A DNA stretch of 64,000 nucleotides from assembly GCF_020184175.1 (NCBI RefSeq), contig NC_065530.1, forward strand, positions 27,257,260 through 27,321,259. The letters run 5' to 3'. The translations under genes were made by a program, and so were the position numbers. Of this stretch, positions 42,301 through 54,229 are shown piece after piece. A model generated the notes under the pieces. The model was not told the origin of the DNA and did no database searches. It worked only from the letters and a program-made list of their open reading frames with translations. Within the stretch, counting starts at the first letter, position 1. The number at the start of each line of letters is the position of its first letter. Source of the DNA: Aphis gossypii. Its lineage: Eukaryota > Arthropoda > Insecta > Hemiptera > Aphididae.

Positions 42301-45300
42301 TGTGTTCGAAGTTAAGTTGCGGTCTTTATCTCGTACAATTTAATAAAGACTTATAATATGTTTGTATTAACTTTGTATTGTACATAATATCACATACCTA
42401 CCTACATAAAATATTATAATATGTTATCGATATGTGATGAGACGGTTATTATATTATATACGTGAGGTAAACAATTTTGTAAAGTGCACGTCGTCACCGT
42501 TGCACCAAAGCATAGAATGTTTTATAATAACTACTACAGTACTTATCTATATAATTGCACCGTATTATATAATTCTTAATACGTAACTCAGTGGAGTGTG
42601 GGACGTCGTATGGTTATATATGAGCTTTTTTACTACAAAAAAAAAAATATTGCACTAAAATCTTAGAATAAAAGAAGAGACTAGGTACTCAATTTTTATT
42701 TTTTTATTCGATCGTAAAAAAGACAAAGCTGGATGGTAATTCGATAAGTAAAAACGTCGGCACGACTATTTTATAAAACTTATCGGCCGAAATGTATAAT
42801 TAAAACTCCGTCACCGTTTCGGCTTTTAGGAAAATATATATTTTTTTTTCGCCAATTCCGAACGGAACACAACGGTAAATTTTTACGGGTAGCGGGTGGA
42901 AAGGCTTTTCAAAAAGTTTGAATACATAATAATATAAGTAAATGCGCCCGAGAAAACGTCGAACTGCAGAAAAAACGTCAACGACCTAAGGTAGGTGCGG
43001 GGTGGTGACAGAGTGAGTTCCATGCGACGATGGAGAGTTGTTTGACTGGGAGAGAGGGTGCAAATTGGTTGGATATGATTGGAAATTCGCAGGCTCGTAG
43101 GAATTAAAAACAATATAACAACTTTACTCGACTTTCTTATTGTGTTTTACTTCGTCGTCACAGCAAAATCAGTATATACCTATAAGTATATATACTGCTA
43201 CAAGACGTTCTATAAGGAATTTTTTATTTTTATTTACTTTTCTTTACAATCACGTCATCCCTTTATTTTTTGTTACTTTCAAAAATCCATTTTCTATAAT
43301 TACAGTTGCAGGAACAGCAGCCGTAAAATTCCGGCAACTTACGCCCCCACGCCCAGTTACAAGTAATGTACATACTATTTACGCATACACTATTTTTTGT
43401 TAGTATAGTCCATTGTATATATAATAAGATATATAGAGATATAAATTAAAAAGGCCCGCGAGTGGACTTACGACTTTCACATCAAACACGAACCGAATCG
43501 CACTTATTGCCTCATATTATTATTATATAACATTATAGAACCTATATCTATACGGTTGTTTAAAATTGAAACACGTAAATAATACGAATGCGCAGAATAT
43601 TCAACGTTCGTTTACTTATACCCTAATCATATTATATTTATACATAGTAATGATATTTTATTCAGTACCTGTGTGTAGTCTGGTGTGTTGTTGGACGTGG
43701 CTGAGCTGTTTGAATCGGCGCTCGCAGTAGGAACACTTGTACGGCTTCTCGCCGGTGTGGACGCGAATGTGCTGGACCAGCTGATGGTTGGAGCTGAACG
43801 ACTTGAGACACTGTTGGCACTGGTGCGGTTTACTCACTTCCAGGCCGCTGCCACTTAGCGAACTACCACCGATGCTGCCGGGTCGGCCGAAGTCGCGAGC
43901 CTGCATCTGCATGGCCGCTGACTTTTGCATGAATATCTGTGGCACAAACGAAACGGCTGTGAGTAAGTACGCGGCGGAGTTGCGGAGGATTGCCGCAGAT
44001 GCGGCGGCGGCGGCGGCGACGGATTTACGCTCATGGTATCACTGATTGCGATGACAATATAATTATGTTATCGAAATAATAAAAACAAAATTATAAGCGC
44101 GAGACGTAAATGCTGCTGCTGTTACTACTACTACTGAACGCGATCGCCGTGCGTGTACGGAGCCGGTTCATATTTGACGGGGCGCGTGACGAAAAGGGGT
44201 ACAACACATTATATTATGTGTGTCAGCAGCCACCGCGGCAAAAGGATTGTCGGTGGGGAGGGGGAGGAACTGAAAAAAAATTGAAATACTCGGTATATAT
44301 GCGAACGGGGTATAAAATAAACACGTCGCGCGTATTATTAGGTCCCGTGAGGGTTGGCACACCTGACGTTTTAAAACCGTATGCGCGAGATCATATATGT
44401 ATTATAACGCGTTGAAACGAGGGATTAATTAAAAAAATAAACCCCAAGTATAGGGTTGAATTACTAGGTTACAGACTTTTTTTTTTTTTATAATTTCGCT
44501 CTAAAATATTAATTGAAATGCTGCTTTTTTTAACCCATCCGTGCGGTTAATTAAACCGGAGCAATTAAAAAATTATACTTCGTCGCCGCCTCCGCATCGC
44601 TGCCGTGTCATCGTCACCGGCCAGTGTAACACACCATTATATACTATATAATATTATAGATAAATTACAAACACATACACACAAATACACATACTATATA
44701 TACACACGTACTTATAAACAATAGCTCATAGTATAGTATAATACAATAAGGGACATACTATATAATGCATATACTACACTGTACGGACACAGGCAACATG
44801 CTAGTGCTTTAGTCGCGTACACGTAAAATAAAATAAAATTGGCAAAAAAATGAGAAAAAAACACGAGACGACACTACAAAAACTACGGTTAAAAACAATA
44901 AACCACTTAACATTGATTGCATTTTCTCAGCAACAGTGATGGCCGTAATGTATATGCATATATTTTTTTTTTAGCACTGACTGGAAGTATGGTGGTAAAA
45001 AGGGGTAAATCCATTACAGACACTTAACGGAGCCGATGTGATTTTTATGGATTCCGACGATGATTAAAAACTATTTTTTATTCTCGCGCGCCCGAACGCC
45101 GTTTGACTGATATCCGAACATTTGCACGACGACGACGGTCGACGTGGGTTGCAAATAAGACAAAGAACAGAAAAAAAAAAATTAAAAACCGACGGATGGA
45201 AATTTATTTTAATATTATTAATTTTGATTTACGCTGTACTCAGTGACGTCTGCCGAGGAACACAAGCACACACCCCGCGTAACTATATATGATCACCTGC

Positions 45301-47175
45301 AAAACACCGCCACCGCCGTCCACCGCCGTCACTGCAGTAGTCGACATAAGGTCAACATAAGATAATGTCTACGGTGGTTCGAAACACCAGGTGATGGTCG
45401 TAACGGGAAAAAAATTTAAACAAACAACCCTTTCGGAAACCCGTCAAACACGACTAATGAACACTAATGAACTATACAGACAGACACAATCCATCAACCC
45501 CTTTGGCGATGCGTATCAGTACTGAAATAATAATGATTATTATGACGGAAAAAAATATAAAGAAATCTTCTGATTGATTAATATTAAACGCATTAACTGC
45601 AATACTATAAAAACAAACGCAGGCATTCAGATTCACGGACTGTTTTAGTAATAGGTCGAAGAGGTTAAATTATATAGTCATGACTCGCACTGTCACGTCG
45701 TTATTCATCAGCGACGTAAATACTATATTATGTATTTATGTCTATTATGTAGCTGACCATCACTAGGGTCAACGCACCGCATGATGATAAGGCTTATCGT
45801 GTTGAGGTTGGTCAGTGTAAATATGCACGCGCAGAGGACGAAACAAGTATTATAGGTGTGCGGTATATAATATACAATAATAAAAGATGACGAGTCGAAA
45901 AAAAAATATTAAAAAATTCTGTCCGAACAACTTGGTAGGGAGTCTCGTATGTTTTTTGGGTTTTCAAGAGTCGGGATGGTGAGCGAACGAGTGGAGGGAT
46001 TCGGGTTCACGACCGGCCGGACGTATTATAATTAGAAATCGTCTAAAAATAGCGGACAAGGACGCGGAAGGAATCTGGGCGAGTTGTGACGCGTCGCGGA
46101 AGACAAGCAGACCACCCCGGTTTTGGGCCCGATTGATTTCTACCGATGGTTGACACAACGACAATATAATACAATGAAATACCTCTAAATACTGGACACT
46201 CTTGGTCACTGAATTTGTTTCCATTATTTAAAGGTGTCCAATATTTAGAGGTGTCCGTTTGAGGAGATACAATTGTATTATTATCATGAGAGTTGAGTTT
46301 TATTGATAAACTGTAAACGGTTTGAGAGTATCCGTTTTGAAATTTGACAGGGCGATCGTGCACCCGACGAAAAAGCGAGTAAGACGCGCGCTACACCACC
46401 GCCGTCGGCCACATGTCGACGCGCGAGACCGATGCAACTGTTGTGTGTGCACTATAAAGTGTGTGTAGGCGTGTATGTGGAAGACGTTTTTGGTACTAGG
46501 TCGTAACAGTAAATAACAATAATAACAATAATAATAATAACAACTAAAAGGAAAAATTATAAAAAATCGAGAGAGAAAACAATGTACAGAACAAACATAC
46601 CCCGTCGGCGGCTGGTTGACCCAGTTAAATCGGTGTGGTAAGCGAATGTGCGGCGGTAAAAATATAAAAATATGTACGCGCGAGTCGTAATTATTGCTGT
46701 ACTACTACTCACTTTGATCTGTAAGTCTAAACAATTGAATTTCATGATAATTCCGACGGACCATCAAAACGACTTTTTTTTTCTCGTGTTTATTCGAACA
46801 ACTTTGAAATAATAAAATAATTCGATACGATGTTATTGTAAAATTAGCTTATCGCGCAAACCACGGCGGCGATAACATCATCACGGCGTGGAATTCGCGG
46901 TTAGACGCCGCCCGCGGTTGTTGGACGAACGAAGACGCAGACAGTACTGTACGCCGCGCCGCCACCACCGACGTCGATATTAGCCTAACTCAACGTTGAC
47001 TTAGGTCGGGAACTTTACATATGTGCCGTGTGTGTGTGTGTACATGTGTTTTAGAGTGTATATTATAACTGGTGTTCTTTCTTTATCGCATAGTGTATAC
47101 GTCACCAGACGTTTAACGACCTCGCGGCGAATCCGAACGACGACGATCGCCCGCCACAAACCATTCGAGATTATC

Positions 47176-47217
<42 letters not shown>

Positions 47218-50200
47218 TTTAATTATTAATAATGCACTGTGTAGTGTCATTATACGTCGCACTAAAACATTATATATTATTGTGTACCTATATAATAGTA
47301 TATTGAGTGGGAGATAGGTACTCGTTATGGTTCGGGTTTTTAGCTGACGACAGACTTTTTTTTTCCGCAGACGATGCGTGCCCAAACGGTTTTTTCGATT
47401 TACGATTTTTTTTTTTTGTTTTTTAAATTCGTTTTTCTCCGTCACAAAAAGTATAATAATATTCGATCAAGTAAACACACTAACACTCACGGGGGCGGCA
47501 GTGTAAGACGCGATAAATTTAATTTTGATCGGAGATGTTGTGTGCGCCACGGTTCGTGCACGTGGCGGTTTTGGCCCGAGAAATCAGATTACGATATTGT
47601 ACATAATAACAATAATTTTTTTTCTTGCTTTCGAGGGTTGGGCCGTCCGCCCCGGGGCCGCTCGACAAAACTATAGGTTTGCCTATTTATATAACTATTA
47701 TAAAATATGCGCGCGCGCGCGGGATTTTCTTAGCAGAAAAATAAACGCTGTGGCGGCGTTTTATTTATGGCCACATTCGTATTTCTCGCGTGCCGCGTTC
47801 GAATTTATTTCTTTCGGAAGCCTCGACGACGTTTTTCGTTTTGTTTTACTACTCGCATTATAATATTATTATCATTATTATTGTTGTTATTATTATTACT
47901 ATTAAGTATTTGCGTATGAAATTGCCGGGTCCGAACTGCCGCCATTGTGGTGTGCCCCCCCTCCTATCCACCATTAGTATCGCTAGGTGTTGTTTCCTCG
48001 GTCCGGCGATTTTTAAGGCATTGTGTTCTGAGTACTTTTTTAATTATTTTCGATTATTTTATTATTATATTTTTTTTTGTTCGATACAATTTTTCATTGT
48101 TTTACAATAATAGGTTTACGCGTACCGCTGCCGCCATCAGGCCTTCGGATTTTGGACCGCTTCACGGGTCGGCTTCCGCCGGCCGACGTGATTCGAATGC
48201 ACGTTCACTACAACTGTTGTAGTTACAATAATTTAATGCTAACAAAAAAAAAAAAAATGTATTTCTCGTATCATTGTTTTCACGATGGGAGCAAAAGGCA
48301 TAATAAATAAATGACTAAATAATACTTTATCGGGCTATTACACGGACGAGAGTTAATTAAAATTGCGATATTTATCCAAAACGTTTGCATTCAAAAATAA
48401 CATAATATAAACGTTACTATAAAAGCCTGGCCGGTGGCGACGATCCACGACCGGCCTAAATGGACCGGTAAAATGAAAGTCGAAAATTATAGTTAGGTAG
48501 CATCTTTTAGTATAATTACATAGATCATAATTGATAAGCGATAGATTTTGTAATATAGAATAATATACGGCTACGAGTAACTTTATATTATAGATGACTT
48601 TATTGCTACATATATATATATTTTTTTAATTTAACATTCACAATAAATTTATTTAAAATCCATAACGTTTAATGACGGGAATCATAGATATTATAAACCT
48701 CTCTATAATTACTTTTTTAATTTAAACAAGTTTTAAGCATTTGATCTTTACTGTGAGAACAACAAGAGTCAACAATCGCTGAAGTACATATTTTAATGTT
48801 ACTAGTAAATAGTGCTTATTAACTTTTCCCGGTTATACTGATAACATGTTTCGAATCGAATGAACGTGCAATAAATTATTAATATTATAATTTATCTATT
48901 TGAATTTAATATTAATTACTTGTCGTATGTATACGAAGCCAATTCGATCAATTCAATTCATACATACATAAACAAATTAAGATAAGATAAAATTTAAATG
49001 AAAAAAAAAGAAACATTTTAATACCGTTTTAGTGGTGTTTTTTATTTTTTATTTTAACCGTTGTAATACCGTATGTAAGAGATATGATATTTTTTTTAAT
49101 CCTCTTGTTAATGAAAAAAATATAAACCGGATTGTCCCTGTATGCAAGATAACGAACTGGGGTAAAACAAAAGGACCGGGTAAAAAAAAAAAATAATTTT
49201 TAACAGCTGCTAACGGTACTTTCTCACGGTTTTAAAGATGAACTACCGTGGTTGGACTTTCAATGACTTTTATACAGAATACAGATACACCGGTGCGCTC
49301 GTATATCGCTCTAATTAACCTTGTCCGTGGCACATGTCAGCGTCATGTCTTCTCGGAGGAAACCGTGACGTAGTGAAGTGGTTATAATATGGTAGAGGGG
49401 AGAGGTAAAAAAAAAGAAGAATTCATTAATTGAGTTTGGACGGCGGAATCAAGATAGCGGATGGATGTATATTTACATACAAAAACACAATCGGACTTCA
49501 TACGGGTATTGGAGTTATATAGACGAGAATACGGCCTGGCGGTGGCGACGGCGGCGGCCGCCGTTACCAAACAGAAGGAGTACCTATCCTTTGTTACGAC
49601 AAAATGGTTTTAATTGACGTTATGCAAAACTTATAGAGGGTCATCGATCCTATATACGTAACAGTAGAAAAATGGAATATTTTAATCCGAAGATCTCTAT
49701 CTCGGGTAGTATATTATTGACGAGCGATTTTGTATTGTTCGGTGAGCAGTTTTTATTTTATTTTACCTCAAAATCGTCTAATTGTTAAATTCGAACGTAA
49801 TTTTAAAAAAGTAGAATAATAATATTACAATACAATATAATATGGGCGTGCTTCGACACACATATAATATTTATTTATACATAAGTGTGTGTATAATATT
49901 ATGTAGTTTGTAGGTAAATAATATGTTTTCACGTGATAGAACCAAATGAGCAGCTTGATTTTTTCCACACGATTGCCTGGCAAAGGGCATTTGTGTGTGA
50001 GTGTGTATTGACAGGAGACGTCCGTAGGTAGAACGGTCGCGTGACCTGGAGACTTTTGTAATACGGTATTTTTCTTCGTATATTTTTAGTGCTCTCACTC
50101 CACCCCCTCTTGACTGATATAGATTGTATACATACATATACAAATAAAATAATACCTATATGATGTGTTGTATAGCACACAAAAATAATATCGAAAGGAA

Positions 50201-53200
50201 CGTGCAGTAAACAAATTTCAGTCGTATATTACAATAAAAAGCTATTTTGACTTTTCAGGAGGGTAATAAAAACATGCAGGCGAAAAGTGAGCAAAATAAT
50301 AATGTTATAATAATAATAACCAAACAAAAATTCCACACACACACACGCATAAAACACACGCTATTCGTTCGAAATAAAACAATAAACAAAATTAAAGTTC
50401 AAAATAATACTATATAAAATACTATGATTATAAAATTGTTATATGTAAAAATATAGCGTACTGAACGAAAGACGTTCCAGCTGACTCGCTGAAGAGTGGA
50501 CCAGCATTCTTCAAGAGTGCGGTCTGATATCGATCGGTTCTGCACATGGTGAATCCACAATAAGCAGCATTAAAAAAATAATAATACACAAATGTATCTT
50601 TTTTCTTTTGTTAGAGTCAAACGAAAACACATTATATTAGTAATGACATATTTTTATGTGTAGGACCAACTACATTATACACTGCTTTTAGATTACTACA
50701 ATAATTGGATAACTTATTACAACTCGGTTTTTTATTTAATTTTTTAATCGATAACAATAATATGGTAGTATAGTATCGTAAACAAATACATTTTTTTTTA
50801 TTTCATAAACTTAATTTTTTTATCTTGTTTTTTTCATACTAGTATTATTGGTGCCTATTATTTTTTATTGATTTAATGTGGCACATTATTTTATTCTAGC
50901 CATTGAAAAATTGTGTTGGCAGTTAATATAACTGTTATATAATATTATGGTTTTTATGTATTTATAATAATTATTATATTTTTTTTTTTTACGAAATACG
51001 TTAGTCAGGCACATGTAATTTAGCTTCAAATCGGCCAAAGGGGTTGTGACTCGTGTTGTGTTCACGTGGTCACTACGGTTTGGTGTCGGTATCGGCGGCA
51101 AAAAGCTTGGAGCGAAGAGCGCGCCACCGCACAGTAGTACACTGGCAGAAACGCGCAGGTCCTTTCCATTTCCTTTTACTCCTTCGTCCTTAAACCGAGT
51201 TTCCTTATGTCCTCCTCCTCTGTATTCTCCATACTCTCACACCCACCCACAAGTTTTTTTTACCGCGCGAGTTACTCCTATTTTTTCGTAGGCAAAACTT
51301 TCGGACTTTAGTGGTTTCCTCCCCTTCCACTCAAAAACAAAAACTACAATTATTCTCAATATTATTTTATTGTTTATATAGCATAAAAATTGTATACTTG
51401 TTAATATTATTATTTATATTAATATAAGTTTTTCAGTAGACTTTAAAAATTGTGTCGAAACCAAAAGAACGACAGCGGCTCAAATGGCCAGTCGGCACCC
51501 CAAAAATATAAAAAATAAACTACTAAGGGCAACCCCATTTCGAAATACCCTACATGTTAATAGGGGTCGCGCGTGTTGCGCAACACCTCCTGGCGACCAT
51601 CCGGTTGTGTAGCCCGTGCTCAAGCTGGTCGACCGGTTTTTATAAGGCTAGACATTCGAGAAAAAAACTACCCCCGCGGCAGTTTGGGCAACAATGACCA
51701 CGGCACATTAGTGTACCGTGTCCAGTCGTGAACTTCAATTTCACAATTCAACATACTAAATTTTTACATTAAAAATGGTTAATTTTTTTGGTATTTAATA
51801 GTTTTATAATTATTTTTTAAATTTAATTTTGTTATTTTCGGTGAACAAATGTGCATTTTACTTGTAAGTTTATACAGTTATGTTTTATATACTTTTAGCG
51901 CTTAATTAGGTTGTTTGCTATTTTTCGTTACTGCACCTACTGCGCAATAAGAAAAAAAAGTATTTCGGTATGCTTTATTTTTTAATTTGAAGCCTTTCAA
52001 GAGGAATGAAGCCAACGATCTATGTTTGGCGCGATATTCGATGAATATACAAATTATTACTTATTAGTTAATAGTTAATAGTAGAAAATTATTAATTCTT
52101 AAAAGCTCAATTCAATAAAATAAGATATTTTAAAATTTTATCTTCTGGAAAATATGAAAATATTTTTGGATGATATAAAAGCATTAAAATAATATACTTA
52201 ATTTATATAAAATAACAATAATTACAAGATTAATAACATTAACTGTAAAATATTTTTGTTTTATTGTCAAGGTTTATTTTTTAAAATTTGAATAGCTCTA
52301 TATTCATACGTTTAAGTAGTTTACTATAAATTGATCTCATTTACAACTAAATATATTGAACTTATCTGGCCATTATTATACATATTTGTACTAATAAAAT
52401 AAATATTATTATACTTTGTGTTATTTTATTCATAAAGAGTTATAATTAATAATTAATTTAATTAAGAAGAGATTTGTATTATAATATAATTGGGAAAATT
52501 ATAGGATATATATATTTTATATTATCAACATTTAAGTACTAATTATTTTTAATAATTGAGATTGAGCAACAAAATTAAATATAATATCTTCGGCTTTCGT
52601 CTATCATTATTTTTACACCTATATGTCGCTTTTAATTACTTTTTTTTATTGGCCGTCATCAACTCTTTCTAGCTATTTGATATTATGCCAACAATCTGTT
52701 TTGTATTAATATTAGTTCAGTGCATTTATTTTTTTTACCTCGGTATAATTTAATTTTAAAAATAAAGATGTGTTTTTCTACTTATTGCAATCCAAGTACA
52801 CGTGCAGTCTTTTTTTTACTTAAAAATAATATTTTTTTTGAAACTAATTTGTATATGATATATTTTAAAATAAATATAATATTTAGTATTACGAACAATA
52901 AATAAAAAATTTACTTTGAGATAAAACGGGAAATTTAGTTAAACATTTTATTCATTGATGTTTTTATAAAAAATAATTTTTTTTTCAAAGTTTAAAATAC
53001 AAATTCAATACCACACTTTGCAATAATAATATTTTGAATGTTACTTTTTAAAATATTATGAAAACTACAAAAAAAAAAAATTATTTCAACTAGAAAAAAA
53101 TAGTTGTCATCGACATAATATTATATAAATATAATTTTTTTTGTAATATTATTTTATTTCATTCATTTAATTTAATTCTGCCAGATATAATAATTTTGTT

Positions 53201-54175
53201 CTGCTCATAATTTATTTTAATCGATTATAAAACATATTAGCGTATTATTATTATATATAAAAAAAAACGTATCTACCTAACATGTTTTAGTTGGAAAAAT
53301 TAGAATTGCAGTTTGTACATTTTTATTTTTTTTAAATTATATAATTTTGATATAAAACCGTAGGGATCATTATTATATTATATCGTTACAAAAAAATAAA
53401 TGTATTAATACTTTTACGGCGGAAAATATATTCCTTGTGGAAAAAAAAGTAAAAAATCTTGCACGTTATTTTTTTCTCCATACTACACTGTTTATGAATT
53501 TTTTTTTTTAATCCAATTTTACATTGGAATAATAATAATAATAATAAAAAACTGGATATAAAAAACTTGTCGATAAATAAAATTTTTGTTATCGTAATGG
53601 GAAAACGGGTTATTATTTAAATCGCGGGAATAATATTAATATTATTAGGTATTAAAATGATGGAATATAGACTGTTAGGCGTGGAAATAAAATCGACTCA
53701 CCTGTAGTTCGCTGACCAATTTTTCGGTCATCATTTTCGGGTCGCTCAGCACTAGCGAATTGTTCTGGTTGATGACGACGGACACGGACGGGTCGCCGCC
53801 GGGGACCGTCGGTTGTCCGGCCAGTCCGACGGCTGACGCCGAGTCCTGCTGCTGCTGTTGCTGGACGGCCGCGCGGATGGCCGCCGGCGACGGTTGTCCG
53901 ACGATCACGTCCGCGTCGTCGGCCATCTCGGAGTTTTGCGTTTGTTGTTGTTGTTGTTGTTGCTGCTGTCGTTGTTGGTGTTGTGCGACTTGTTGAGCGA
54001 CCATGGCGATCGCCTCGTCGGCCGTCACCTGTACGTTGTTCGACGTCTGCTGCTGTGGTTGTTGTTGTCCGACTACGACGAGGGACGACGGCACTTGCTG
54101 TTGGTCATGGTTGACTTGCAGCGTGGGCGGCGGTGGCGCCGCCTGAGGTTGCGGCGACGGCGAAGAGTCGACCGC

Positions 54176-54229
<54 letters not shown>

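Larger units (their letters stand above)
43937..53701 (-). other. Intron between zinc-finger exons 1 and 2 (9.8 kb)
   Basis: Non-coding. It holds the Tigger-like remnant (46171-46276), CpG-rich clusters at about 46360-46470 and 46860-47000, an AAT microsatellite (about 47176-47216), and a GC-richer segment at about 51475-51740 with two hairpins. The part from 51750 to 53700 is very AT-rich. No exon is recognised. Confidence 0.7.
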
